Below, piece after piece: positions 8,862 through 17,800 of a stretch of DNA of 64,000 nucleotides. The position numbers were made by a program, and so were the translations under genes. The notes under the pieces were generated by a model. It had not been told where the DNA came from and made no database searches. It saw only the letters and a program-made list of their open reading frames with translations. The stretch lies in the NCBI GenBank assembly GCA_020638675.1, contig JACKID010000002.1, forward strand, positions 310,001 to 374,000, written 5' to 3'. Source of the DNA: Planctomycetota bacterium. Lineage in GTDB: Bacteria > Planctomycetota > UBA8742 > UBA2392. Numbering within the stretch: the first letter of the stretch is position 1; every line of letters starts with the position of its first letter.

Positions 8862-9551
8862 CTAGCTGCGCCCTTGCAGGGCGTCGATCAGCTCGCTGGC
8901 CTGTTTCTTGGTTAGGTCATTGAGCGCGCAACCGAATTGCTGGTTCACCCAGCCCTTCACTTGATCCGCTGCCCAGTTGCGCGTACGTCGAGCTGTCGCA
9001 AGCAAGAAGCCGACCTGCTTCTTGGTCGCTCTGGCATCCGGATTTGGAGTCGAAACAGCAGCGGGAGCGGCAACCTGAGCACTCGGGCCAAACGGCGGAG
9101 CGCCTGAGCCGTTGTTGTTGTGCCCGTTGCCGTTCTGGTTTCCATTCCCGTTGCTCGGCGCTCCGTGATGCGGAACACCGGGGTAGGGTGCGGGAACACC
9201 GTGACCGTGGTGACCGTTGCCGTTGGGACCGTGGCCGTTCCCGTTTCCGGGGTACGCCATGGTGTTCGGCTGGTTCTGCTGGAAAGTCGGACCGGGGTTG
9301 GGCCCGGAGGGCAGAGCTGGGTTGAACGGCTCAGCGTTCAATCGGTTGGTTACGTGGTTGTTGCTCTGCTGCCGAGCAAGCTCAGCCTCAACGGCGTCCC
9401 GCAACATCGCCCACGCGCCCGACAAACGAGTGCGGATCTGTCCGATCTCACTGTCGGCGATCTCAAAGTCGATGCTGGCTGAAGCCTGGCAACTGGAGTA
9501 CGGAGAGTCGCCGGGAACTTTGCGTCCGTAGTTCGCGTGAAGTCGGATCAT
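8862..9551 (-). CDS. Gly/Asn/His/Pro-rich protein with C-terminal helical domain
   Basis: The 229-residue protein has an N-terminal domain of about 65 residues, a low-complexity middle (about 75-165) of Gly, Asn, His and Pro, and a compact C-terminal helical domain (KKQVGFLLATARRTRNWAAD, then a helix ending KKQASELIDALQ). From memory, similar C-terminal modules occur at the ends of phage and plasmid recombination proteins, such as Rad52/ERF-type annealing proteins. The gene heads the trio with the RecB-like nuclease and DUF932. A role in single-strand annealing or DNA binding is plausible but not shown. Confidence 0.65.
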   Translation of the reverse strand: MIRLHANYGRKVPGDSPYSSCQASASIDFEIADSEIGQIRTRLSGAWAMLRDAVEAELARQQSNNHVTNRLNAEPFNPALPSGPNPGPTFQQNQPNTMAYPGNGNGHGPNGNGHHGHGVPAPYPGVPHHGAPSNGNGNQNGNGHNNNGSGAPPFGPSAQVAAPAAVSTPNPDARATKKQVGFLLATARRTRNWAADQVKGWVNQQFGCALNDLTKKQASELIDALQGRS

Positions 9552-9669
9552 GAGAGTGGCCCCTGAATACTTGAACGCCTAGTAGACAGGGGCCATCGCA
9601 AGTACTTTTACTTACGGGACTTGTATTCTCCTTTTCTCTTACTACCCCGCGCTTCTGTACCAAGCACCA

Positions 9670-10056
9670 CTACAAATTCTCATATTCCTCTTGCCACAAC
9701 TGTTCGGCTTCATCCCTCGCAAGACCCGGCTTATCCATGAGGTCGCGAAGCATCTCCTCGTGGGGGTCGGGCAGGACATGCTGACGCCTTCCATTGGAGT
9801 TATGTCTTTCTCTTTCCCCACGCCTCTGCACATCATCTTTCCGCGGCCTAGTCGACTTCGATCCGCTCAAGAGATCCTCCGACATCTGTTGTGTTGCAAT
9901 CTGTATTGCTTCCTGCAGGCTGCCCGCCTTCACTTTGCCGGATGGGGATTCAACGACAAATGTATCATCACCGTCTGCAAAACACTTGTACCCCCTTCTC
10001 CCAAGTGCCTGAATTAGAGCGTCCCGTTGAACTGCCTCATTCTTCTTGTCTTTCAT
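9670..10056 (-). CDS. Hypothetical small protein
   Basis: A 128-residue charged protein that I do not recognise. The first half (QALGRRGYKCFADGDDTFVV, residues about 16-35) looks like a small alpha/beta domain and the C-terminus is an acidic helix (DEAEQLWQEEYENL). It overlaps the end of the upstream gene by 4 nt (10053-10056), so it is translationally coupled to it. The 118-bp gap to the next gene (9552-9669) probably contains the promoter of the Gly/Asn-rich protein gene. Confidence 0.55.
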   Translation of the reverse strand: MKDKKNEAVQRDALIQALGRRGYKCFADGDDTFVVESPSGKVKAGSLQEAIQIATQQMSEDLLSGSKSTRPRKDDVQRRGERERHNSNGRRQHVLPDPHEEMLRDLMDKPGLARDEAEQLWQEEYENL

Positions 10057-10883
10057 AGTCTATCTCCAATTAGTGATTTCAAGGATACGCCACGCCAGTA
10101 GCTCGGTACGCGGGCGTAGGGAAGGTCGGGGTTCTCGTTTACAAGGAGGTTGTGAATGTACTTGGCAAACATGATCCACCCGTCGTTTCCCAGCACGGCC
10201 GGTAGCCGTTTGTGCTGAAATGTCAGTGGAGAGCAACCGTGCCGTGTTATGGGAACAAACTCAAAGCGGGCTAGTTTGGGGCTCCGGTTACGTTTGAAGC
10301 CCTGGTGACTGATGACGGCCTCGTAGGTGAAGGGGTGGTCTTCGTAGCCCGGCAACTTTGCTTCGAGCCGGTGGGATTCGAGCACCTTCCCGCCGAAGCG
10401 ACGAATACGAGGATCGCGAGTTGCTCTGCCTTCCTCTTCGGCACGCAAGTACGACTCTGCGTCGAGAGCCGTAATCAATTCAACAAACGGGCAGGGCAAT
10501 GGACTCAAATCGCGGACCTGGATCTTGACACCCGCCACAACACCAAGGCGATCCAAAAAGTGGAACACATCGGCGTCGGGGTCAGCGCTTCGTGAATCGA
10601 GCTCAAACCTCCAATCATCCCTGCATCTGTAGATCGCAACCTTTTGCAGGGGGAGTTCGAACGCATTCACTATCTCGTGAAAGCGAAGGACAGCGTAACT
10701 CGAACTAACCAGTGATAGATGCGGACTCCGTGAACTCTTCCCTTCGGAATGGTATCTAACCGCCCGCTCTCGCTGCTTCACCGCAGTCGCCACCAACGCA
10801 GAGTGGAAAGGCAGCGCAATCACCTCGGGAACACTAAAGGCAGTAACGTGGGTGCGCCGGTAAATCTCGTCGGGCCTAGGCAT
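10053..10883 (-). CDS. Hypothetical protein of the element, coupled to its neighbours
   Basis: The start at 10883 is chosen because GGGAGG precedes it and it overlaps the upstream stop by 8 nt, a usual coupling distance; a longer frame to 10955 would bury the upstream gene's end. The 276-residue product has no motif I can name. It contains charged loops and aromatic-rich strands (DDWRFELDSRS, YEDHPFTYEAVIS). It is co-transcribed with the 325-residue gene upstream and the 128-residue gene downstream. Confidence 0.55.
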   Translation of the reverse strand: MPRPDEIYRRTHVTAFSVPEVIALPFHSALVATAVKQRERAVRYHSEGKSSRSPHLSLVSSSYAVLRFHEIVNAFELPLQKVAIYRCRDDWRFELDSRSADPDADVFHFLDRLGVVAGVKIQVRDLSPLPCPFVELITALDAESYLRAEEEGRATRDPRIRRFGGKVLESHRLEAKLPGYEDHPFTYEAVISHQGFKRNRSPKLARFEFVPITRHGCSPLTFQHKRLPAVLGNDGWIMFAKYIHNLLVNENPDLPYARVPSYWRGVSLKSLIGDRL

Positions 10884-11853
10884 TATCGAAGCCCTCCCGG
10901 AACCATTGCTCCCGCCGTTCAACAGACCACTTCGACCAGTCAGCTCGAAGGGCAACCTTGTATCTGAGGTCTTCGATTACGTCTTGAACTAGCAGGTCTT
11001 TCGGCATTGCGTCGTCACTGTTCCCGATCCACTGGCCGAGCAACCGAGGAACCGTACCAGTGAAAGGAAGGGGCATAGATCTCCACACTGGCGGCACTGG
11101 CGAGACCTCCGACTTGGCATCGACCACGACCGACTCGATCCAACCCGCGAAGGCATGAGCGACCTCAATCCAAGCTGTTTCGCTGGTCATTGGTAAGGTT
11201 CGAATCGGCCCGCCGTGGCTTCCTTTCCAGCGTCGCCTGTCAATCGGACGAACCTCCAGCTTGAAGTAGTCTGGTGTTCGATTCAGGTGTGGCGCTAGTT
11301 GGTAAATGCATGCCTCGGCAGGGATCAGCGGATAGTTGTCAACCTTGAACAGCAATGGCAACGCTAGCAGGTTGTTTCGATTGGGCTTCGTTAGCCTTGG
11401 GTCCTTTGCTCTGCCAAATCGCTTTGCGATGGACTGAGCAGCGCCGATGTCCAGAGCAACCATGGTTTCGACATAGGGGACACCTACTGGGGTCCAGCTG
11501 CCGGGATCCAGTCGGACTCCATATTGATCCTGAAGCATCTCCAGCATGTCCAGGAGGCGACGTTCACCGTCGGGTCCCGTACAGCCAAACTCCAGGACCC
11601 CCTTGATGTTGGAATAAAGGTGGGTGGCGCGCAGCTTGCTCCATTGAAAGATATGGGGTCCCAGAAGCGATACGCGTTCGGGATCGCAAATGAGCTTGGG
11701 TACTCCCCGCCTGCCGGAGAATCCTTTCCTTCTGGCGCTCGCGACCAGACGCTCATCGGCTTGCTCACCCGTCATGGTCAGAACGTCCAACAGGGTGGGA
11801 GCATCAGGGCCTGTGTGAAATCGGATGTCATACGCGTGGATGTGAGCCCACAT
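10876..11853 (-). CDS. Hypothetical protein of the element
   Basis: A 325-residue protein without a motif I recognise. It has a central strand-rich region (NNLLALPLLFKVDNYPLIPA) and a conserved-looking PIDRRRWKG segment, and ends SVERREQWFREGFDNA. It heads a three-gene coupled set (this gene, 10053-10883, 9670-10056). A replication or DNA-processing role would fit the location near xis and int, but nothing in the sequence establishes it. Confidence 0.55.
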   Translation of the reverse strand: MWAHIHAYDIRFHTGPDAPTLLDVLTMTGEQADERLVASARRKGFSGRRGVPKLICDPERVSLLGPHIFQWSKLRATHLYSNIKGVLEFGCTGPDGERRLLDMLEMLQDQYGVRLDPGSWTPVGVPYVETMVALDIGAAQSIAKRFGRAKDPRLTKPNRNNLLALPLLFKVDNYPLIPAEACIYQLAPHLNRTPDYFKLEVRPIDRRRWKGSHGGPIRTLPMTSETAWIEVAHAFAGWIESVVVDAKSEVSPVPPVWRSMPLPFTGTVPRLLGQWIGNSDDAMPKDLLVQDVIEDLRYKVALRADWSKWSVERREQWFREGFDNA

Positions 11854-12013
11854 GGATCCTGCCCTCTCGACTACGAGCGTTAGATAAAAGTCTTCATCTC
11901 TTTTTGTTCCGACTGCGTTGGATATGAACCATCGCTTCGGCCCTCACTCTTGGCCGTCATCTACGCTGGCGGATGCCGTGTCTCAGTCGAAATACCCATC
12001 ATCTCTCACGCCT

Positions 12014-12244
12014 TTAGGACTGACTTCCTGGTCTCGGGACCAGCCTGCGATGTCCGGCCACACCCTCCAGCCAAGCGGCCAGGTCTTGTTCGCTCACAAG
12101 AATCTTGGAGTTGGATCCGGGCCTAAGCCGGTAGCAGCGAAGCCGTCCAGCATGAACTTCGCGACGGAGAACCTTGACCGAGACTTCAGGTCCAAGCGCA
12201 TCAGCAGCTTGCTTAAGGGACATGAGACGTGGTAAAGTTGTCAT
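12014..12244 (-). CDS. Excisionase-like helix-turn-helix protein
   Basis: The 76-residue product matches the MerR/Xis-type HTH_17 layout: MSLKQAADALGPEVSVKVLR is the helix-turn-helix, followed by a small wing (RCYRLRPGSNSKILVSEQDL) and AAWLE. Such proteins bend DNA at attachment sites to direct excision, or act as small regulators. Its position 2.3 kb from the recombinase in a tRNA-borne element supports excisionase, but with one HTH and no biochemistry a regulator is equally possible. The 267-bp stretch 12245-12511 upstream is AT-richer, contains a CCGCA/TGCGG hairpin near 12289-12307, and otherwise nothing I recognise. Confidence 0.65.
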   Translation of the reverse strand: MTTLPRLMSLKQAADALGPEVSVKVLRREVHAGRLRCYRLRPGSNSKILVSEQDLAAWLEGVAGHRRLVPRPGSQS

Positions 12245-12511
12245 TCTCGCGCCAACCCCAACTCACTTGAGTCGCCTCTTCGCACGTACCGCATCCGGCG
12301 GGTGCGGCGACCCTATTAATTCCCTCCTAGGAGCAAGATTTTTGGGAACTATTCGTGCTGAAAACAAGCACCAGCGAATGCCACAATACCGCTTAAACGC
12401 TCTACTATAAGCCATTTGAGAACGATAGCAGCTGCTGCTGTTCCGTTATGAATAAGGTAGCGGCGTGCTGATAATGTGCGGTCGAGAAATACGCCCGGAT
12501 AGTGCCGTTCG

Positions 12512-13231
12512 TTAGGACTTATCCGACGTCCGATGGTCAGACACACGCGACCTTAGGTCGATGGCTTCGTACCGTATTTTACCCCGAAAGGTCCGCAGGT
12601 CTTTGCGACTGATTAGCCCGTCAGGCAGGGTGAGCAATGCGATGAGTCCCTGCGCTGTGTCTATGGCCTTGTAAGGGGCACGACACTTCCCGGTTCGTCC
12701 CAGCTCAAGGAGTGCACTAACCTGGGCCTTGGTCACCGGCTTCTTCTTCCCGTTGTACTCTGCTACGGCACCCCCGCGGGCCCAGCGTCGGTTGTCATCG
12801 GAGATAATGATCATCGGCTCTTGCGAAAGAACTTCGAGAACAGCACCTAGTTTCCGGGCCCCTATTCGAAGCCGCTTCGCGCCATCGTGGAGCCTCTTGA
12901 GGTTGCCCTCAACATCGCGGAAGGCACCGATTCGCCGCCCGGACACGGCCCTGGAAGCACGAAGAACTTCTGCAAGAGCCTCACGGACGCTCATCGGCGT
13001 CTGACCGATCAGCCGGCTACACTCCACATCTACTTCCCTCACCAGATTGTTGATCTGGAGTAGGAACGGACGCCAGTCTACCGCGACTCCGCGCTCAGCT
13101 ACCGTGTTCGTCGACCGGTCAACGAGTTCAACGTCGGGTGCATGCCTGGCTGCAGCGTGCAACGCACGCGCAGCTGCCAAGGCTGATCTCAGCCGAACCG
13201 TTCGCTCGGAGGTGCTAGGCGAGGGAGCCAT
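12512..13231 (-). CDS. Hypothetical protein directly downstream of the integrase
   Basis: A 239-residue, Arg/Ala-rich, mostly helical protein. It begins at the base following the integrase stop, so the two are co-transcribed and probably coupled. The middle (about residues 95-150) has basic helices (RDVEGNLKRLHDGAKRLRIG) and the C-terminus a KDLRTFRGKIRYE segment. I do not recognise the family. An accessory recombination role is a guess from position. Confidence 0.55.
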   Translation of the reverse strand: MAPSPSTSERTVRLRSALAAARALHAAARHAPDVELVDRSTNTVAERGVAVDWRPFLLQINNLVREVDVECSRLIGQTPMSVREALAEVLRASRAVSGRRIGAFRDVEGNLKRLHDGAKRLRIGARKLGAVLEVLSQEPMIIISDDNRRWARGGAVAEYNGKKKPVTKAQVSALLELGRTGKCRAPYKAIDTAQGLIALLTLPDGLISRKDLRTFRGKIRYEAIDLRSRVSDHRTSDKS

Positions 13232-14548
13232 CTAGACTAGATCCTTCTCGTCCAAACCCATTGCGTGCTCGAATGATGTGCCGGGCCGTCGGTCCAAGAC
13301 TTGCGCCCGATAGTGTTTCTCAGCGACTTCCGTACCGTGCCCTTGCCACAGTGCCGAAACAGCTGCTGGTATACCCAGGGATGCCGCATAGCTAGTGAAG
13401 TTCTGCCTCAGCCTTTGAGGCGTAATCCGCGGGCCCGTGGTGGCATCGTTGACACCTTTCCATGCCCCTTTCGGGAACACTGGCCCGTCAAGTCCGTCGT
13501 GAGGCAGTACGAACTCCCGCGCTTCGTCCTCCTCTCGCCATTGCTTCAAGAGCTTCACCAACCCAGGAGCTACGTCCCCTTCCGGTGCACCCGCCAGCGG
13601 CAGCCATCTTGTCCTTCCCGTTTTTTGTGCACGAATGGTAATCCGGCCACGGTCAAGGTCTACGTCAGTCCACTTGAGACTCAGCGCCTCCCCCACTCGG
13701 CAACCCGTCAACGCCAGCAAAACGAACAACCTGGACACGGGCGTGACCGCGTTCTTCACGGTCCGCATTTGGAACTTCTCGGACTTACCTGTGCTCGACT
13801 TCGCCCGTCGTACCTCCACAACTTTGTTGGGTTGCTCGCGCTCCAACGCCTTCTCAAGGAACGCCTGCAATTCCTCGGGCGAATACGCTGTCGGAGTCGT
13901 CGCGTCCTCACGCAATGGTTTGAGTGAATTTGCAAGGTATGCGTAATCTGGAAAGCGCGGCGGACGCCGACTGTTGATCCACGCAAGGCATGTCTTCAAT
14001 GTTCGGATGTACGCGTTCACTGTCGCAGGTGATCGCTTTATGCCCTTTCTGTTGCCCAACCGCGCGGGCTCAGATGCTAGGTCATCCACGTACTCCGTCA
14101 AAGTTGGGCCGTCGAGGTGACCGGTCTGTAGTTCCTCAGTTCGCTTCGATTCCAACCATGACTTGAAGTGACCAAGCACGTGATGGATCACTTCAGATGT
14201 CTTCGCACTCAAACCCGATCTGGCTTTCGGGTTAGCCTCGCGTGCCTTCTCCCGCTTTTTCGTGGCTTCGAGGTAGTCGTCGATCTCATCGATCAGCAGA
14301 CGGTCGTAGGCAAGACCTCCACCCCGCTTGAGCACTTCCGCCCGTTCGTTGACTTCTTTCCCTCGGTACTCTTGCTCCAAGTCCTTCCGTTGTTCAGCAT
14401 TGAATGCCTTGAGGCTGCTGCAGGCCACGCGAACTTGACGGCCCGTGCTATAGTCGGTGTAGAACAGGTACCACTCGCCTCTCCAGCGTCGAATCCGAGC
14501 CGGTTTTTTCGCCCTACCCATCGTCGGAACCCCTGACCACCTGCTCAC
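13232..14548 (-). CDS. Tyrosine recombinase / phage-type integrase
   Basis: The 438-residue protein has an arm-binding-like N-terminus, a core-binding SAM-like domain (about 115-215) and a catalytic domain with R284 (ALTGCRVGEAL), K309 (RAQKTGRTR), R381 (PQRLRQNF), H404 (WQGHGT) and the nucleophile Y413 (KHYR). The first His of the usual HxxR box is Gln (Q378). A GTG at 14548 and an ATG at 14521 are both possible starts; a CAGGGG precedes the ATG. It catalyses integration and excision of the element at the tRNA-Gly site 180 bp away. Confidence 0.93.
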   Translation of the reverse strand: MSRWSGVPTMGRAKKPARIRRWRGEWYLFYTDYSTGRQVRVACSSLKAFNAEQRKDLEQEYRGKEVNERAEVLKRGGGLAYDRLLIDEIDDYLEATKKREKAREANPKARSGLSAKTSEVIHHVLGHFKSWLESKRTEELQTGHLDGPTLTEYVDDLASEPARLGNRKGIKRSPATVNAYIRTLKTCLAWINSRRPPRFPDYAYLANSLKPLREDATTPTAYSPEELQAFLEKALEREQPNKVVEVRRAKSSTGKSEKFQMRTVKNAVTPVSRLFVLLALTGCRVGEALSLKWTDVDLDRGRITIRAQKTGRTRWLPLAGAPEGDVAPGLVKLLKQWREEDEAREFVLPHDGLDGPVFPKGAWKGVNDATTGPRITPQRLRQNFTSYAASLGIPAAVSALWQGHGTEVAEKHYRAQVLDRRPGTSFEHAMGLDEKDLV

Positions 14549-14559
14549 AAGGCAGGTGG
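14537..14559. promoter_or_regulatory. Inverted repeat over the integrase start
   Basis: CCACCTGC (14537-14544) and GCAGGTGG (14552-14559) form a perfect 8-bp inverted repeat with a 7-nt loop that overlaps the GTG start of the integrase. It could be an operator, or an mRNA hairpin that hides the GTG and favours the downstream ATG at 14521. Confidence 0.45.
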
Positions 14560-14575
14560 TCTACCGTGAGAAAGC

Positions 14576-14595
14576 TGTACACGATATGTACACGA
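14576..14595. repeat. Direct repeat of 9 bp upstream of the integrase
   Basis: TGTACACGA occurs twice (14576-14584 and 14587-14595) with a 2-bp gap, so the copies lie on the same face of the helix (11-bp period). This is the layout of excisionase or repressor binding sites next to an attachment site. Confidence 0.45.
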
Positions 14596-14614
14596 AATCC
14601 GAGCTAAATCAAGG

Positions 14615-14697
14615 TAAGCAGGGTCAAGCGGAAACTAGTCGACTCGCTCTGTACCACGCTTGAAATAGCAGGTTTAGGCAGGATTGGGTAGGCAGGG
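14615..14697 (+). repeat. Repeated TARGCAGG motif between int and the attachment site
   Basis: TAAGCAGGG (14615-14623), TAGGCAGGA (14675-14683) and TAGGCAGGG (14689-14697) are same-strand near-copies, with a looser copy ATAGCAGG at 14665-14672. Position between the recombinase gene and the core site suggests arm-type integrase binding sites. Confidence 0.4.
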
Positions 14698-14724
14698 GTA
14701 AGTGAGGGGATTTGGCTACTTATC

Positions 14725-14771
14725 GCTTCCCAAGCAGGTGGTCGAGGGTTTGAACCCCTTCGCCCGCTCCA
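14725..14771 (+). other. attR-type attachment site: 3' half of a tRNA-Gly(CCC) gene
   Basis: The stretch reads as the second half of a tRNA: anticodon loop TTCCCAA (anticodon CCC), a T-arm GAGGG-TTTGAAC-CCCTT, acceptor strand CGCCCGC, discriminator T and encoded CCA. The sequence before it cannot pair with the acceptor or D arm, so the 5' half is missing. The T-loop has T where C56 is nearly invariant, so this copy is probably not functional. It marks the right junction of the element. Confidence 0.8.
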
Positions 14772-14777
14772 GTTTTC

Positions 14778-14816
14778 GGCCCGCTCTGGAGTGTATCCAG
14801 GAGCGGGCCTTGTTTT
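14778..14816 (+). terminator. Rho-independent terminator of the original tRNA-Gly unit
   Basis: GGCCCGCTC and GAGCGGGCC form a 9-bp stem extended by TGGA/TCCA, followed by TTGTTTT. It lies 6 bp after the tRNA CCA end, as expected for the terminator of the tRNA gene before insertion. Confidence 0.75.
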
Positions 14817-14825
14817 GCGCTCATC

Positions 14826-17800
14826 CTACTTGCCAGAGCGGTTTGGGTACTTGGGCTTTGGGGGCGCGACCGGCGGATTGTCTTTCAGTTCGGCCTGCAA
14901 CTCCTCTATGGCGCGTTCGATTTCCGGGTCTCCTCCGCGGGCGACCTTTGTCGGGTGCGCGATGACTTCGATGTCCGGGTCGACGCCGTAGCCTTCTATG
15001 ATCCATTCACCCTTCGTGTTGTAGATCCCGAACGTCGGCGCGATCACGGTGCCGCCATCCACGAGGCGCGGCACGCCTGTGTAGCCGATCAGCCCTCCCC
15101 ACGTACGCGTGCCGATCAACTTCCCGCAGCCTTCGGTCTTGAAGTAGTACGGGAACGCATCGCCACCGCTGCCGGCGCGCCCGTTGATGAGCATCGCCTT
15201 CGGTCCGTGGTGGGCGAACATCGGCGTCTGCCAATCGTGGCCGTCGCGTACGCCCCAGTAGTTGAGGATCGGGCGATTCATCAGCTCCACGAACCGATCC
15301 GGCAACTGCCCGCCGCCGTTCCAGCGCTCGTCGATGATCATCGCCTTCTTCTTGAACTGTGCGCGGAGCTGGCGCACCAGCTCGTTCTGCCCGTTGCGCC
15401 CGGTGTTTGGCACGTACACGTACCCAACTTGCCCGTTGCTCAGTTTGTCGACGCGCGCGCGCGTTTCCTCGATCGCAGTCAGATAGCGCAAGCGACTCTC
15501 GCTGCTCATCGTCGTCACGAACACCTTGCGCGCACCTTCAAGCTTTGGCTCCGCGTTGATTGTCAGCTCGACCGTCTTGCCCCCGAGCCCCTGGAAAGCG
15601 GCCCACGGATCCTCGTGAACGTCGATCTCCACGCCGTTCACGGCCAACAGATACGTCCCCGCGGAAATGTTCAGCCCGGGCTCATTGAGCGGCGACCGGA
15701 CCTCGCTGTCCCACGCCGCGCCGTCGTAGATGCGCGCGATTCGATAGCGCCCGTTTTCCAATGTGTAGTCGCAACCCAGCAGTCCGACGCTGAGTGACTT
15801 GGCGGACTCAGAGTCACCGCCCCAACGATACGTGTGTGAGGAGTTGATCTCGCCGATCATCTCGCCCAGCAGATAATCAACGTCCCAGCGGGTCACGCAC
15901 TCGCCCAGCAGCGCGCCGTACTGTTCGTGCACGGCATGCCAGTCCACGCCGTGCATGCCCGGGTCGTAGAAGTAGTCACGCTCAATGCGCCACGCATCGT
16001 CGAAGATCTGGCGCCACTCGGCCGCCGGGTCGACGGTCACTTGCATATCCGCCAGTGACAGCCCGAGCTTCTCCTTCTTCGCAGAATCATCCTCGGGCAT
16101 TGCGCGGCCGCGTGATCCGCCGAAGCTGCCGCCACCTCCGATGCTCCGAATCGTCCAGCTTCCCCGGCTGTTGACGAGCATCTTCCTGCCGTTTGCGGAG
16201 ACCTGGAAACTCGATGCGTTCTCCTCAATCGTCTTCTCTTCGCGGTCCTCAAGTGAGTACGAAACGATCTGGCTGGTGCGATCAGCCGAGCCGTTGCGAG
16301 GACCGCGCAGATAGATCAGTTTGCCTTCGACGGGCTGAAGCTGCGCGTAGCGTCCGGGTGCGATCGGCAACTCCACTGCCCGCCGCTCGAAGTCTTCAAG
16401 ATCGATCTCAACCGGCTTGACCTGGGGCTTCTCGCCCTTTTTGGCGTCGTCTGGCTTTTTCTCATCCTCACTGGGCGCTTCGTCATCGTTCCGGGTCGCC
16501 AGTGGCGACTTCACGTCCAGCCGCAATGGCACGGCGAAGAGTTGCATGGTGTTGGTGTAGATCCACGTCTCGTCAATGTCGCTGTAGATCGGGTTGAAGC
16601 TGCGCCCCGATGCGAAGTAGAGATAGTCCCCGGCCGGATCAAACGCCGGCTGGGAGTCATTGTAGTAGCCTGCCGTAACCTGATGGCCGGCCTTGGCCTT
16701 TGTGTCGTAGATGTAGATCGCGCTGTTCTGGTTTTCCTGACCGCGCGCGTAGGTAAACCAGCGACTGTCGGAGGACCAACTTACCCGGAAGCCCTCCAGG
16801 TCGCCGTGGTACATCCACAGCCCTTTGTCGAACTGCATGGTCTGGCCACTATCGAGATCGTGCCAGTACATCTTCATCGCCTTGTCAACGAACACGATCT
16901 TGCGCGAGTCGGGCGACCATTGCGGCAGATACTTGTAGCCCGCCCCCACCGACGTCAGCTTCTTCTCATCCCCACCCTCGGCCGGACGGATCGTCAGCTC
17001 GTACTCGCCGCTGCCGTCGGAGAAACAGGCGATCGACTTTCCATCGGGCGACCAGGCCGGGTAGCGCTCGGCGACGCCGCTGGAGAGCGTGATGTTGCGC
17101 GTAACCCCGTGCTCTGCTGGAACGGTGAAGATCTCGCCGCGGGCCTCGAATGCCGCGCGCTCACCGGAAGGAGAGATTGTCCCGTTGTCTGCCTCGCCCC
17201 CAACGTTCACGACCTTCGGGCGCAACGTCGCCCCGTCTGTCACGACCTTGACCGGAACCTCACGGACGTTGCCGCTCTTGAGGTCCAGCAGCTTCAGCCC
17301 ACCTCCGTGCTCGAACACGATCTCGCCATTGCCAAGTGATGGGAAGCGCACGTCGAAGTCGTTGAACTGCGTAATTTGGCGGCTCTTGCCGGTCTTCACG
17401 TCGTACTCGAAGATGTTGCTTCGGCACGCTTCGCATTCGTCGCCGAGATAGTAGACCTTGTCGCCGTACCACATAGGGTTGCTGAAGTTAGAAGGTCCAT
17501 TCGAGATCTCCGTGGCGTTCAGGCTCTCGAGGTCAAACATCCACATTCGCGACGCCATGCCGCCGCGATAACGCTTCCAGGTGCGGAAGTCGCGCGACCA
17601 GGGCGTGTATGCGATGCGCTTGCCGTCAGGCGACAGGGAGCCGTTGTCGCCCCATGGCACCGGCAGTTTGTTCGGCAGCCCGCCCTCGGCGCTCACCGTG
17701 TACAGCTCGCTGTAGCGCCCGGTCGGGCTGGTTGCACCTGTGGAGTACAGCAACGACTTGCCATCCGGCGACCAGTCGATCATGAGGTCCGAAGCCGGGT

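Larger units (their letters stand above)
1..14771. mobile_element. Right part of an integrative element inserted in a tRNA-Gly gene
   Basis: The segment ends at a 47-nt copy of the 3' half of a tRNA-Gly (14725-14771) with a tyrosine recombinase reading away from it, an excisionase-like HTH gene, and cargo typical of defence or plasmid-like islands (type I R-M, TIR-like protein, DUF932, RecB-like nuclease). Base composition is visibly lower in G+C than the chromosome to the right, which begins with the tRNA terminator and a tricorn-like protease. No 5' tRNA half precedes the fragment, so the intact tRNA should be restored at the other end, left of base 1. No conjugation genes are visible in the part seen, so whether it is a genomic island, an ICE or a prophage remnant is open. 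Confidence 0.8.

Noticed and set aside
14725..14771. A complete functional tRNA gene
   Set aside because: No 5' half, D arm or pairing acceptor strand precedes it, and the T-loop lacks the near-invariant C56.
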